NCBI GenBank assembly: GCA_030220185.1
Contig: JASPKZ010002332.1
Coordinates: forward strand, 2,108,001-2,172,000
Direction of reading: 5' to 3'
Source: Diploptera punctata
Lineage: Eukaryota > Arthropoda > Insecta > Blattodea > Blaberidae
DNA: 64,000 bases
Shown here: one piece after another, positions 39,816 through 51,780 of the stretch
Numbering within the stretch: position 1 is the first letter of the stretch
Layout of the letters: each line of letters opens with the position of its first letter
Made by a program: the position numbers and the translations under genes
Notes under the pieces: model-generated
What the model was told of the DNA's origin: nothing
Seen by the model: only the letters and a program-made list of their open reading frames with translations
Databases searched by the model: none

Positions 39816-40925
39816 ATAATAATATGAAATTTAGGAGGTAAGGACAATCTATCAATCTTGAATTTCGTTTTTTGCCAGATCTTAGCAAAGGCAAAAAATC
39901 GCTCTGGACTGTCAAGAACGTCTTTATTTCTTTTATAGGATAAATAATTATTTATCATGCTGCTACTCACGGTACCAGCACTTGAGCTAAACACGGAAAT
40001 CGTGTTATGGACATATAGTTTTCATATTTAAGAATTCTATGACGTTCCATGACTTATAGCTTTTGACTCCCCCTTGGAAGGAAAGTGCTTCGTCGAATTT
40101 TCTTCATCTAAAAGTTTTCTATCGGACTCAACTGGGAATATCGAAAATATAAACGCGCTTTTATCCCTAATTCATCAAGGTCGACGAGTGGCTATTTAAA
40201 ACTAAAGCTAGTCATGTGGACTTGGCTGTAATGTATATTCTATCATGTATTCCAAAAATAACAATAGAGAAGAAAATCAATACTGTAGTTTCTAATTGTA
40301 ATGTAGTGAACTTGGAACAATAAATTGATCTATCATACAAATTTAAAGGAAGCATTGAATACCAAAGATAGATTAGAAAAAACAGTGTTCAGCCATCGAA
40401 AGCAATTTCGAAATAATAAGAGACAATGAAATTGGAGAATCAATTGGAAATCCGATGTAACAGAATAATTATGAAGTTCATAATTATAGTAATATATAGA
40501 TCTATATCTTGTTTCATAGTACTGTATGTTAAATTATATAATTTCGCAGATTTAAGTGTGATTCCTTTGGGAAAATAGGTCTTAATCAGAATGCTTTATA
40601 TACTCATTTAGAAAATAGAGCTATAATATTTTTCTCGAAAAATATTTTTCTGTACATAAGTTCATTCATGCGTTATTTTATAATTATCCTGGACGACATT
40701 CACATAGTACATCAGGTAGATAACATGATATAACTTCATCCTTTGATATTTTTCCATGAAATGCGTAGTCACCTTGAGTAACACCAATAATGAATGTTCA
40801 TTTCATCTTATTACTTTTAATTGTGATAAAATCGACCATTGGATCCAAGAATATTAAATAATATTATTTTCAACGACACATGTAACTACAGTTCAGGACA
40901 GAACTCTTGATAACGATGATAGGTC
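39816..40925. other. No gene recognised
   Basis: About 1.1 kb of AT-rich sequence without a supported ORF or repeat. Confidence 0.5.
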
Positions 40926-41004
<79 letters not shown>

Positions 41005-41121
41005 GATGATAAATGATAATGATGTGATGATAATGATGATAATGGTAATGATGATAATGATAATAATGATAAATGATAGTAATGATAATAACAACAATAA
41101 CAATAATAATGATAATAATAA
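40926..41121. repeat. (AAT)n passing into AAT/GAT mixed array
   Basis: About 70 bp pure AAT, then mixed AAT/GAT/AAC units up to the N1 insertion. ORFs here are artefacts. Confidence 0.95.
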
Positions 41122-41124
41122 TCA

Positions 41125-41866
41125 CTATTTAACTCATGCCCCAAATGGGACTCAATGGCCAATCACGTTCAATGATTTCTGTTTTACAATCAATCAGAGC
41201 CGTGTTTCACGAAATATTTATCAGTGTTATAATTACCATATTAAAGAAAGCTCCTCCTTTTTAATATTCTGAACAGGTCTGGCCATTATTTTGCAGTGAC
41301 TGAGCCTGTGAGAAATACGGTTACCAGATTGTATATATAGTGCATGAATATCAACACATGCCGCATGCGGGAGTTAATATAAAAACATTTGTAGCAATTG
41401 ATTATACCACCAAAAAAAGAAACCACTGTTTGCACTTTCTTAATGTATTTTTTCCCAGGTAACAATCCAGAAAAATATAATTGTTATATTTACATCATAC
41501 GACATCAGAAATGAATTAATATACAGTTTGATGTGTTTCATTTTTTCTCCACTAGAGAGCATTCTTACAATATTGCGTTCCTTTGGCAATAAATAGTATG
41601 AACTGGTTGCAGTGATAAACAAAAGAAGCAGATGAAGCGTACCTAACGCTTCTCATTTGTTTTCAAACATCGCCGTTTACATTAAATATATGCATATTTT
41701 AAAATAACTATAGTTAAATAATGATTTGTGAGTAAACAGCTTAATTTTATTCGTTAATAGTCTAACAAATGCCACTCTTGATTTCCAAATTCTCTAGATA
41801 AATTCACTCCTCACTTCGTGAGTCGTGAATTTATCGAAATTTGGAAATCACTGTGGGCATTACTTA
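41125..41866 (+). mobile_element. N1 non-autonomous DNA element, copy 3, with intact 3' hairpin
   Basis: Starts CTATTTAACTCATGCCCCAA and ends GGGCATTACTTA. The 3' hairpin is complete here: AAATTCTCTAGATAAATTCA opposite TGAATTTATCGAAATTTGG, around CTCCTCACTTCGTGAGTCG. A reverse frame at 41440-41622 (MFITATSSYYLLPKERNIVR) matches copy 2. Confidence 0.88.
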
Positions 41867-41944
41867 TGATAATAACAACAATAACAATAACAATAATAAT
41901 AACAATAACAACAATAATATACCTAATAATCTTAATATTATTGT
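41867..41944. repeat. (AAC/AAT)n array
   Basis: Mixed AAC and AAT units following N1; together with 40926-41121 it forms one array into which N1 inserted. Confidence 0.85.
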
Positions 41945-42175
41945 CACAATCATTATCCGTTTCAAACATTGGACCTAATGGTTAGTTGCAGTTGGCAACA
42001 TTTTCTTGTCATCTTTTTAAAGACCTTCCAATTGATCTTTTTCCCATACGTTGATACTTCAAAGCTCATTTTGGCCATCTAGCATCAGGCATTCTTTCTT
42101 ACTCCATTTGAACCTATAATTCATGCAGGTATTCAATCACATGCTCAGGATGATGATGGGGATGATGATGATGTT
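41945..42175 (-). pseudogene. RTE-type LINE C-terminus with (GAT)n-like tail
   Basis: Reverse strand reads ECLMLDGQNEL and, in the next frame, RMPDARWPK, ALKYQRMGKRSIGRSLKR, ending ENVANCN. GAT repeats lie at 42149-42173, on the wrong side for a tail, so the fragment may be truncated at both ends. Confidence 0.5.
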
Positions 42176-42684
42176 TAATAATAATAAAATTATACTTCCT
42201 GTGAATACAAGACATTTAGGGTAGGTCTATATAAAATATAACGACAACAAAATAATAATATTGTAAACAATGAATCTCGCTTAAAAATGCCATGCTAAGG
42301 TTCAGTAAAGCGGTTGGTCCTTTAAGATTATTTTTCTTGCTACGTTTTGGCCCTAGTAATTAAAGTTGCCAATAGGCAAATCCTTTGTATAATATGCTTA
42401 TAATAATTATTATTTGGAAACTCCTAGCATTTAACTGTCTAGTGAGAGGGATTATCGGATTTTAATTGGTTAATCATCTCTGCCGTTTCTCTTCAGTCGG
42501 TAAAATCAAAATCTGAGGATTGTATTGTTCGTCGGACTCAATTTAGGACAGTGAACTAATTAGGCTTACTTCGTCTAATAAAAAAACTTAAGTTGGAAGT
42601 TTAGGTGTTTATTTATAAATATTATGACTGATTAAAAATGAACACTTTTATTTACATAACAAAGCATATGTGAACTGGGTTACA
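42176..42684. other. No gene recognised
   Basis: AT-rich with no supported ORF. Confidence 0.5.
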
Positions 42685-42845
42685 GAAAGTTCTTCTTCTT
42701 CCTTTCATATGATAGACCTAGAGGTCTGTTACGGTCTCAATCCAACGTTCGAAAGGTCTGCCCAAAGATCTCTTGCCTGGTGGCTGGTAATTTAAGATTT
42801 GGCGTGGTATTCTTGTACGGCTCATTCTTGTTACAGAAAATTATT
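42685..42845 (-). mobile_element. RTE-type LINE 3' end
   Basis: Reverse strand reads VTRMSRTRIPRQILNYQPPG, KRSLGRPFERWIETVTDL*, then a GAAGAAGAAG-rich 3' end. The same 3' end, shorter, is nested at 48769-48862. Confidence 0.78.
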
Positions 42846-45191
42846 AAGTCCGTTTTGACTGTTTTGAATTGCGCACTCCACGGCTGTACAATAAGTTAGG
42901 TATTGTTGACGATTCCGCTTTTAAGCGGAAAGTAGTTCTCGACGGTATCACTACTAAGCGATAAGTTGTAGGTCTACTGCGATATATTAGGTAAACGTGG
43001 TCTTTTCACTCTCTGCTAACTCATAACATTTTATAATTTACGTAATTTATATAATATTAAAATTGATTGGGCAGATATATTCCCATCCTATTAATTATAA
43101 ATCCTACTGGGAAACCCGAAAATCCAGCTATATTCAAGATAGACATGTTACAGTAAGAGTCCACGTGTGCTAATTTACAAGGACTTGATGAAGTCATTTC
43201 TTTATATCTCAAAGCACACAGCGATGTCAATTAATTTTTAAGCGCTCATATTGTAATTGATTTCTTAAATTGCTATAAAAATCTGGAACTTGATTGCTTA
43301 AGACTCTTATACTGCCAGCTTAAAACACCAAATACGTTTCTACTCTTAGAACTGTCACTATGGTGTACTGGTCTTCTATTGTCAATTGTGTAACATGACA
43401 TGCTTATTTTAGTAAAGGCGACAATAGGAGTTCATTTTTATTCCTCACTAGTTACCTGGGTCTTCCTAAGCAGTGCGGGCTGAATCTCCACAAATAGACC
43501 TACCTCACACGTTGTAATGTTACATACTTTAATTAAATGAATGTAATATTTATTGTAAACAAATTGTACCGAAAGTACGATTTCGGTACCTAACATCTAT
43601 GTACTGTTATCCTCCCTCTTCAGTGAGATTTATGAACTGTGCCAATTTCCTCCCTCTTCGTGTTTACTCCCACTCACCTTCCTACCCCTTCCCTCTGCGC
43701 TGTCTGTAAGTGCGCAACTTCCCTTCTTCCTCGGAACACTCAAATATGTGAAGCAAGTTGTAAACATGGTCATTCTTTCATTCAGTTATTTTGTCATCGT
43801 CTAGGGCCTAACCCTCGGCTGGACTAAAAGGTATGCATGAGTGCTTGTGTGAGTAAATATTGTTATTTTTCCTATTATTTCTGTATTGTCCACAAAAACT
43901 GGATTCAAGTAATGACCAGGTCAATTGATTTATATTTATATTATTAATGCATTCATGTTTTCTTTAAAGTATTGTAATGGTCAAGAGTTATTTCTGTTTA
44001 AGCATTTCTTCATATTTCAACATCAGACTAACAATTGAAATATTAAATTCTATTTTAGAAAACAAGAATGTTTAATTACTGCGTTTGTTAGCTATGCTAT
44101 TGCTGCCTTATATTTTTTCCTATATACAAGCATTCTCAAGGTTATATTAGCTCCCCTCTTCCTTCTAGCTTTCATGATTGTAAATATTATACCGAGTTAA
44201 ATACGAGTCATATAAATTATACAGTGTGTTTAAGAATTCTTGTTAATAATTAATACATGTTATTAAATCTACACAGGAAAGATGAATCAATCTTTGCCTC
44301 TGATGGGCCCGGGCAAAGGAAAATAGATAGCACTTACATTTATGAACTGGACACTACAATTAGGATAGCTAAATATATTAGTGGATTCTCTCTCTGTAGG
44401 CCAGTAAAGGTCCAAATATGGTAACGGACTATTCTGGGTTGAGGGACCAGAAGGGTCGACGCAACAAAATTATTACTAGAATTAATCTTTATATCTGATT
44501 TTTTGTTACCCTTGCATGTTTGTGAACAAATAGAATCGTAACATATGTTTGTATCTATTCCCTCAAACTTTATTATTTGTAATATTGGAATAAATTTATT
44601 TGAATTTAATATTAATAAGGTCCATGCAAATTATCCATAGCATAATTCTTGCTTCGCTAGGCATATGAAAAGTTGAATTTCATAAAATAAGAATGATATA
44701 TTTTTTTTCTGAAATACAAGTTATTTTTATTTTCAAATGTATTTCTAGGGAGTTACTTTGTTATATGCAACCAACCTTTAATGATTTAAAAGGCGAGCCC
44801 CGGGCTCTGACTTATCTTAGCGTGGAATATGTTTTCCTCGTATCGTGGGTTTAAATTATAAAATCAATATTTTTAGATGGTAGGGATATTAATACGTAGT
44901 CTATCATTCCTCACACGAAACAGTGTTTATAAAAGAGAAACTCCTGTAATTCAGTCCAGCGGTAATAATATTATACAAATGTTATCCCAATTTGTATTTA
45001 TTTTCTTAAAACGCTTTGAACATCTTAGGTTAAACGCGTCTAATGAATAATGCGTATTCATTAGTAAGTTGTGTTTTATTATTATTGTATAATTTACACG
45101 ACTTAAGGCCTACACAAATTAATTTATTATATTTTTAATTAATTGTAGAATGATTATTAATTATGGATTGAACTTGGTAAGTGCATTTAAG
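42846..45191. other. Longest quiet stretch; no gene or repeat recognised
   Basis: About 2.3 kb without a recognisable element. 43600-43800 is pyrimidine-rich with a 62-codon forward frame that has no recognisable domain. If a host gene has unspliced or regulatory parts in this window, this is the likeliest place, but the sequence does not prove it. Confidence 0.4.
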
Positions 45192-45201
45192 TACTTGCTT
45201 T

Positions 45202-45532
45202 CCATCCATCCATAGTAATTCTGCCCGAGGGCAGGTCTTTCACTGCAATCATAGCATTTTTATGCTATGCTTTGCAGCTTTACTAGGGAATTATAGGTGT
45301 GGTAACTTCCCATTGTTTTCCACACCGGTGAAGGATGATGATGACAATGATAAGGATGATGATGGCTGAATGATTTTCGGTGATCGTTGGGCCCTAAGCT
45401 TCCTGACATTTGTCTTACAGGTGAGGAAAAACTCCGAAAAACCTTACCCAGGAGCCTGTCCCGGACCGCGAATCGAACCCGGGCCCGCTGCGTGACAAGG
45501 CAACACGCTACCTCGAGACCACAGCGGTGGAC
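45202..45532 (-). mobile_element. SINE-1 (module A), full length
   Basis: Complete reverse copy. Target duplication TACTTGCTTT at 45192-45201 and 45533-45542. Confidence 0.93.
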
Positions 45533-45635
45533 TACTTGCTTTAATGAACGAGAAAAATGCACCAAGATTTCGATTGGGTTAGTATCCCGTACCGGTATTT
45601 GAACTCGGGATTTACAGAATACATTTATATTTATA

Positions 45636-45638
<3 letters not shown>

Positions 45639-45685
<47 letters not shown>

Positions 45686-45983
45686 TAGTAGTAGTAGTAG
45701 TAGTAGTGTATAGTAGTAGTAGTAGTAGTAGTAATATAACTTGATTAGACTAAAGGTAAGATATATACAATGTTATATGAGTCGCACGGGCAGTAACCCA
45801 TACGTGCTGTTGACAGTCCGTTACTATGAAGTAATATTTGGTATTAGTATAAAGAAAAAAAAACGATATTACAATTACGTAAAGAAAACACAATAATATT
45901 ACAATTACATAATAATACAATAAAATTATACATTCATTAAGTTATGTAGAATTATTGAGAATTAATGGTATTGCATTTTGATA
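45639..45983 (-). mobile_element. LINE-A 3' UTR with (TAG)n tail, part 1
   Basis: (TAG)n at 45640-45732 is the reverse of LINE-A's (CTA)n tail, followed by the LINE-A 3' UTR in reverse (GCACGGGCAGTAACCCATAC). It continues at 47297 beyond the inserted LINE. Confidence 0.9.
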
Positions 45984-47285
45984 TTCCGTCTTTGATCCGA
46001 GGCTTGATCCTTGGGACTGCGAGCAATGTATAAGATACACCTTGAAGTGGGTTGCTAGCCCGTTTTCATGGCGGGTTTATTATTCGGGGTTTCCTCCCTA
46101 GGCTGATCGCCTTCACCCAGCTCCAGAGCTCAGCCTGCCCCGTTTTATTTCGGAGTTGTCTCTCCTAGATGGGTTGTCTTGCAGGACTAACGAACCCCAT
46201 CTGCCCGTTTGTCACTCTACAAGGCAGTAAATGTAGAGTTGCCTCTTCCGTCAGGTACACCGTGCCGAAGGACTCCTTCTCCGCTGTATCTGCCGTTGAG
46301 GTCTTCACCGTAACCCTGGCAAGGGGCCCTCACAAGGTATTATCAGCTGGGCAAGCTGAACCAAGGTTTTTTTACGAGGTGTTACTCCTCCCCCTCACCC
46401 TTTTTCAACCTGGCTTGGGACAGGCTATGTCCATTCTTATTTAATATTGTAATGGATTAAAATTATTGAAAACATACCACCACGTTTGGGTTATAAAATG
46501 GGAAACACTAGATTTTCACTTAATATGTTACGCAGATGATGTCGTTATCCTTTCAGAATCTGAAGATAATTTACAAAGATCTTTACATCAATTTAATATA
46601 AATGCCAAAAAATACAATATGGAAATTAACACGAATAAGACAGAATCCTTAACAATATCAAAAGAACCCGTAAGATGCAAATTAGAAGTGGAAAGAAAAA
46701 TTATAGAACAAGTGTCAGAATTTAATTATTTAGGTGTATTAATAACAAACACTAAACATTTAATAAAAGAAGTAAAGAAACAAGCTGATAAAGCAGCACA
46801 AATATCAGGATCTATGAAAGATTTAATTTGGCGCAACAAACATATGTCAATAGAAAGCAAAACCCGCATATACAAAACGATAGTTCGACCAGTTATCGTA
46901 TATGGAGCAGAAACTAGGGCTGTTACAACAAAAACTAAACAAACAATAAGCACATGCGAAATGAAAATCTTAAGAACTATTCAGGGGAAAACATTATTTG
47001 ATAAAATACACAACACAGAAATTAGGGACAAATGCCATATTCAAGACATAATCAAATTTATTATAGATAGACGAAAATATTGGAAGGGTCATATAGAAAG
47101 AATGGAAGAAAACCCGCTTGCAAAAAGAGCTAAAGAAGATAGACCAATGGACGTGAGAAGAACAAGAGGAAGACCAGCCAAGAGATGGATAGACAGTGAA
47201 TGCACATCCAGTACGTCTTCCTCCGAGGAGTAATTTTGGAAATACACAGGATGAAAATCCTACAAATTAAGTTAAAGAAGAAGAA
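45984..47285 (+). mobile_element. RTE-type LINE inserted into LINE-A, internally rearranged
   Basis: 1302-bp insert flanked by the 11-bp duplication GCATTTTGATA (45973-45983, 47286-47296). The 3' end is GAAGAAGAA-rich. 45984-46405 is GC-richer non-coding sequence (AGTTGCCTCTTCCGTCAGGT). From about 46410 it is RT coding sequence, so the insert joins two distant or foreign parts. Confidence 0.9.
46410..47233 (+). pseudogene. RTE-type reverse transcriptase, thumb and C-terminus
   Basis: Degraded SPLLFN-type motif and LFNIVMD near 46435, then in another frame KIIENIPPRLGYKMGNTRFS, then a long clean frame to 47233. That frame has LICYADDVVILSESEDNLQR (catalytic YADD intact), YNMEINTNKTESLTISKE, FNYLGVLITN, TIVRPVIVYGAETRAVT, KYWKGHIERMEENPLAKRAK and RGRPAKRWIDS. 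Two frameshifts near 46455 and 46510 break it; the last 240 codons are intact. Endonuclease and RT N-terminal half absent. Confidence 0.9.
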
Positions 47286-47296
47286 GCATTTTGATA

Positions 47297-47507
47297 ACAT
47301 GTGTTTATTCATGAATGAGTGTTGTTCTCATTTTCCGCGTTTTGTCCAGAAATTTACCCAAGTTTCTCCACTTTTCTGGATTTACCATTAACTCGTAGCA
47401 TGCCAATCTTTCACGATTTGAATTTAGAAATCCTTCCGGTAATAACTAACGCCTCCAATATTCTAAATTGTTACATTTTCCTAATATATGTATCTCGTCT
47501 TAAGTAG
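47297..47507 (-). mobile_element. LINE-A coding end, part 2
   Basis: Reverse strand reads RRLLPEGFLNSNRER-like sequence, LACYELMVNPEKW-like and the end EFLDKTRKMRTTLIHE-like, matching 19890-20075. Contiguous with 45639-45983 once the nested LINE and one copy of GCATTTTGATA are removed. Confidence 0.88.
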
Positions 47508-47545
47508 TGCCTATTATAATACAGATAAAATATTTTCAAGCAGTG

Positions 47546-47547
<2 letters not shown>

Positions 47548-47580
<33 letters not shown>
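47548..47580. repeat. (TA)n microsatellite
   Basis: Short TA array. Confidence 0.93.
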
Positions 47581-47581
<1 letters not shown>

Positions 47582-47654
47582 CCATACGTCCCGCGTGGAG
47601 ACATGGGTGCTCCCTAGCGAGAGTTTCTTAACCAGGCTAATTTAGTTGTGCTTA

Positions 47655-47961
47655 TTTACCTACAGATGTCAACGAGTGACATGTTGTTAGCACATCACCA
47701 CAGTGAGGCATCTAGTAGTCAACGAAGATATTATTTGGATGGATGAATGTCGGTTAAATTTTGCACAGATGTATTTATTCAGGCTTTCGGTTCTTTTACG
47801 AGCCTGAAAATTTTCAGGCACGTGACCCATGGTTTAAAGTTTCCCGGACGACTTGGTCCTTTGATTTTTCCATTCTAAAAATCCATCGACCCGGACCAAG
47901 TTTGAACCCGAGACCCATCGGGACTAGAGGCAAAGAACATAACCACAAGATCACCGTGGCC
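47655..47961 (-). mobile_element. SINE-2
   Basis: Reverse copy: head ending GATCACCGTGGCC, B-box region GTTTGAACCCGAGACCC, body ATTTTCAGGCACGTGACCC, tail with ACATGTTGTTAGC and GCATCTAGTAGTC. Confidence 0.85.
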
Positions 47962-48169
47962 GACTTCAAGCAGTGAGTATTACGAATATCCACGTTTCAA
48001 TGATGAATACTATACCATACGTATTTTTAATCTACTTATTTTCTAAAGATCCGTACAATTGAAAATATAATGTAAACGTGGCTTTAAAAAGTCCAAAACG
48101 TTTGTTATATAATGATATAGTTCACAATGAAGTATTTTAGCCCAAAGTAAACATAACGTTCATCATCTG
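47962..48169. other. No feature recognised
   Basis: Short AT-rich spacer. Confidence 0.4.
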
Positions 48170-48400
48170 AAATAAATTTGGAATGTGGACTTGTGGTTAC
48201 TACGATCACTTTTGGTTCCGAGATTCGCTTCTGATGTCGATGGTTTTTTAATGGCAAAATATGAGTATGGTATCCTTTGAAAGGCAACTAAAGACATGGA
48301 TCCCTTATCGGTCCGTTCACTCCCAGATTTGAATTGCGACGCTGTATACCCTGAGTTGTTAAAATGCGTCATTAAATAAAAATTCTGAGTTAGAACCTCG
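48170..48400 (-). repeat. Family E repeat
   Basis: CAGATTTGAATTGCGACGCT and TGCGTCATTAAATAAAAATT match the other family E copies in the reverse direction. Confidence 0.6.
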
Positions 48401-48662
48401 TTATCTATCAACTTCACCGGGGCCATTACGTGGTATTCATCAGTGGTCAAAAAAAGGCTTGGTTCAAATTTCAATATCACGATTAATTTCATCATTAATA
48501 TATTTTCATTATTAATTATATTTAATATCAGTTACATATACACAATACACATAAATCTGATGAGAATAAATGTACATAATTTACTGGAATAGGCCGAATC
48601 AAAAATTCTAGACGCGAAATGACCAAGCACCTCAAAATAAAATTGAAATAAAGCAATGTTTG
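48401..48662. other. No feature recognised
   Basis: AT-rich flank; an old phrase shared with 1050-1085. Confidence 0.4.
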
Positions 48663-48768
48663 CAGTAATGTCAGCGATCGGAACGTGAATAATGCGTAGC
48701 CCTGTCCAATGTGAACAAATTTATTGGTCCCGGAAAAATAATAGTAATTTTACGTGTATTTATTTTGT

Positions 48769-48862
48769 ATAATATATGAGAATTTCCCGAAATAACGCTG
48801 GAGGGAAAATTTTCTATAGGATCGTAACAGGCCTTGGCCTAATACTTGGAAGGAAGAAGAAG
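48769..48862 (+). mobile_element. Short RTE-type LINE 3' end nested in Tigger copy 2
   Basis: The sequence absent from copy 1 contains GGATCGTAACAGGCCTTGGC and CTTGGAAGGAAGAAGAAG. It is the forward counterpart of the LINE 3' end at 42685-42845 (RWIETVTDL-like coding end, GAAGAAGAAG tail). About 94 bp, extreme 5' truncation. Confidence 0.65.
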
Positions 48863-49227
48863 AAAATGGAATCTGTTCAACGCGGAAATGGAAGGATATT
48901 TCTACACAATTCATGAAAACAAATGTCTATAAGGCGGAAAGATAGAAATAAATTAGTCTCCACTTCATTGAATTCCCATTAGACGAATTAACAATAAGTT
49001 ATGATTTCTGCCGCCGGGTGCAGTGAAGTTTCTACCTGTATCTGGAATTTTCTTTCGGCCTCACTGCACACCCTTTTGCGAAATACAGGTTCGTTTAACA
49101 AATATTTGGTCTGTGACATCTGTCTTACAAATAACCAGTGTAGTGTAAAATCCTCAATTAGTTTAAGATCTGAGACCGATTGTGTATGTGTCTTTCACAG
49201 GTAGCGTTATGAATTTACGGAACAAAG

Positions 49228-49740
49228 ATGGCTAAATCGTATGTATCATTGTCATTAAACGAAAAAGTGAAAGCGATTGAAGATAAAGAAAAACAAACAC
49301 TCAGTACCGGAAATAATGACAAAATTTAAATGTGGACAAACCCAAGTTTAGGAGATTTTAAAACACAAAGAAAAATTAATGAATGAATGGATGCAAAGAA
49401 ATGGTCAAATGAAGAAAAAAAAAAAAAAAAAAAAGGAAATTAAATCAACGAGATGTGGGAGTGTTTTGCACGAGTCCACCATCAAAAGATTTCCAAATTT
49501 CCGGGCCGATGCTCCAAAGTCAAACTCTAGCTGTTGCTATATCCCCTAGAGAATAACAATTTCAAAGCATCTTCAGGTTGGTTGTACAGTTTTAAAAGAC
49601 AACACAATGTAGTGTGGAATTGAAATGTGTAGGAAATCAAAGGATGTGCACGAAAGTATAGTTAATGAGTGGAAACCGAAATTGCATACTTCAATTTCAG
49701 GATACACGCCTAAGAGACATTTTTAACGCTGATGAAATGG
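49228..49740 (+). pseudogene. Tigger-type transposase, decayed
   Basis: MAKSYVSLSLNEKVKAIEDK starts the N-terminal HTH region. After a poly-A run (49420-49436) come STRCGSVLHESTIKRFPNF, SKDVHESIVNEWKPKLHTSI and SGYTPKRHF, colinear with TIGD-type proteins and with copy 1. Stops and shifts throughout. Confidence 0.78.
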
Positions 49741-49956
49741 GATTTTTTTCTCGCGCGTTAACGTCATACATAGTATACTTCACTTTCCAACGGCAGCGGA
49801 ACTACAATTAATTCAAGGTACATAAAAAGACATGCCCTACGGTGCTCTATAATCTAAGATTGGGTTAATATTTTTTGTTTTTTATAATGCGGAATGTTGT
49901 ATAATGCGGAAATACAAATTGGTCCTATCCGATTCCGCTTTGAACAAGTTTTACTA

Positions 49957-50469
49957 TATATATATGTCAAATTATTTTTTTAGTAATTTGTAAGTAGGAC
50001 TTTTCTTAAAATGAAAATACTCGTACATATTAATGATAAACAGCTGCTCCTATTTCAGAAAATTTAAATTTATCGTTTGTTAAAAGAAATACATCATATC
50101 ATATACTGAAGCTAAAAATCTTTTTGAAAAAATTAAATACCGTATAATTATGAAATAAACTATTATCCATTTAGGTCTACTTCTAAAATGTTAAAATATA
50201 ACAAACAACTGGGAAACGAACTGGTGAGTAAGGCTACAATTTTTTATGTAATATTAACACGCAAAATATGTACTAATTATGAAATAATATTGTATAAAAT
50301 ATGCAATAGTACGTAACAATTTCTAAAAAACATTCAATATTACCCACATTAAAGTTTATTTTTATATAAATTTTATATTAAACGTGAAGTTTAAAATCTC
50401 GCCAATATTGAAGAAATTGGTGATGGGTAAGCTGCAAAATGTTTGACAGTGTAGTAAGAAGGTTTTGTA
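49957..50469. other. No gene recognised
   Basis: AT-rich, no supported content. Confidence 0.5.
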
Positions 50470-50583
50470 AAAGTAAAGTGACCCCACTGGTACTCATTTC
50501 AGTTAGTGACTGACTCGATCTAAGGGCTATTATGATGTCAGAGTGTTTAGGCCAGTTTAAAAATCCTGTTCGCATCGGGACTA
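50470..50583 (-). mobile_element. SINE-3, internally deleted
   Basis: AAAGTAAAGTGACCCCAC tail joined directly to the body (GGTACTCATTTC...GTTTAAAAATCCTG) with about 150 bp missing. Confidence 0.65.
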
Positions 50584-50925
50584 GAATGATATCGTAACGT
50601 TTCTACTAGTTAATTCACAAACTGGATGGTTGTAGTTTTAATGTATCTTGCAATGAGGAACTCTATATTAAAAAGTCTTCAGCATCTTCTTCAGTATTAT
50701 ATATCTCCAATTAGGGTGTCAAAATAATGCAATTCTTTCCTGGCCCTTTCTTAGCAGGTTTTAGATAGTTTGGAAAATCTTTTTCAGTGTACATTCAGCT
50801 ACCTCAGTTTCTAATATCATCAAATATTGACATTCAGAAACTTTAAATTACATTCCGATTACGAAAGTTAGTTTTTGTTTTTCAAATATAGACAATATGT
50901 AGTTTTATATAAAAATTAAAATAAG
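50584..50925. other. No gene recognised
   Basis: AT-rich spacer. Confidence 0.5.
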
Positions 50926-50936
50926 TAATTGTGATC

Positions 50937-51219
50937 ACCGTAGCGTAGTGGTTAAGGCAGTGCGCTACAAGTCGGAAGGTCGAGGGTTCAAGTCCCGGTG
51001 GGGCCAGGATTTTTAAACTGACCAAAACCTTCTGGCGGCACTATGGCTTAGCCTCTAACGGAAATGAGTACCAGACGCTTGTTCTGGGGGTAAAGGCGGC
51101 CGTCACGCAGGGCTGACAACCCGGCTGATATCAAGTGCCGATTGTCTAGAAAAAGTGGGAGCCTTAACCTCCTACTGCCCCAAGGGCCTCCCGAGGCCTG
51201 TAGTGGGATTACTTTACTT
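50937..51219 (+). mobile_element. SINE-3, head slightly truncated
   Basis: Forward copy from ACCGTAGCGTAGTGGTTAAG with B-box GGGTTCAAGTCCC. Target duplication TAATTRTGATC at 50926-50936 and 51220-51230. Lacks the first few head bases. Confidence 0.92.
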
Positions 51220-51246
51220 TAATTATGATCAATCATGTAACAATAT

Positions 51247-51570
51247 CCATCCATAGTAATTCTGCCCGAAGGCAGGTCCTTCACTGCAATCATAGCATTT
51301 TCATGCTATGCTTGCAGCTTTACTAGGGAATTGTGCAGGTGTGGTAGCTTCCCATTGCTTTCCACACCGGTGAAGGATGATGATGATGATGATGATGTCC
51401 ATATGATTTCGGGGACCGTTTGGGCCTTAAAGTTTTCCTGACATTTGTCTTACACGTGAGGAAAAACCCCGATAAAAACCTCATCCAGAAATACTGCCCC
51501 GACCGGGGATCGAACCCGGTCCCGCTGCGTGACAAGGCAGCACGCTACCTCGAGACCACAGCGGTGGACG
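51247..51570 (-). mobile_element. SINE-1 (module A), full length
   Basis: Complete reverse copy; target duplication TGTAACAATAT at 51236-51246 and 51571-51581. GAT linker at 51376-51394. Confidence 0.94.
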
Positions 51571-51689
51571 TGTAACAATATGTAATGATAAATTTTCATA
51601 ATGATAAGCAAGTTTCTAATTGGATATAATCAAAGGGAAAGAATATGCAATTAGTAATCAGTAATTACTTACAAATCCTATAAGATAAA

Positions 51690-51780
51690 AAAAATGTACC
51701 TGTTGTAAAATATTATTTGGAGGCCTTTCGGAAGTTAACTTGCATCATCAGTAGGATGAGTATGAGCTAGTGGTTGATGT
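51690..51780 (+). mobile_element. Possible Penelope-type pseudo-LTR scrap
   Basis: GAGGCCTTTCGGAAG, then GCATCATCAGTAGGATG resembles the CCTTTCGG...CATCATCAG arrangement of Penelope-like ends. Short and isolated. Confidence 0.35.

Larger units (their letters stand above)
48663..49956 (+). mobile_element. Tigger/pogo-like DNA transposon, copy 2
   Basis: Left end CAGTAATGTC, then GGAACGTGAATAATGCG, and right end GAACAAGTTTTACTA match the ends of 6294-7246 with drift. Longer than copy 1 because it keeps the HTH-to-core segment, and it carries a nested LINE tail at 48769-48862. Confidence 0.8.

Noticed and set aside
21561..41125. Long poly-Ile, poly-Asn, poly-Leu and Tyr-Ile ORFs
   Set aside because: They are translations of AAT, ATT and TA microsatellites (for example 23369-23750, 30809-31291, 37445-37864, 40870-41272) with no other protein content.
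43600..43830. 62-codon forward ORF in pyrimidine-rich sequence as a host exon
   Set aside because: No domain, no clear splice sites and no homologous copy; coding cannot be shown.
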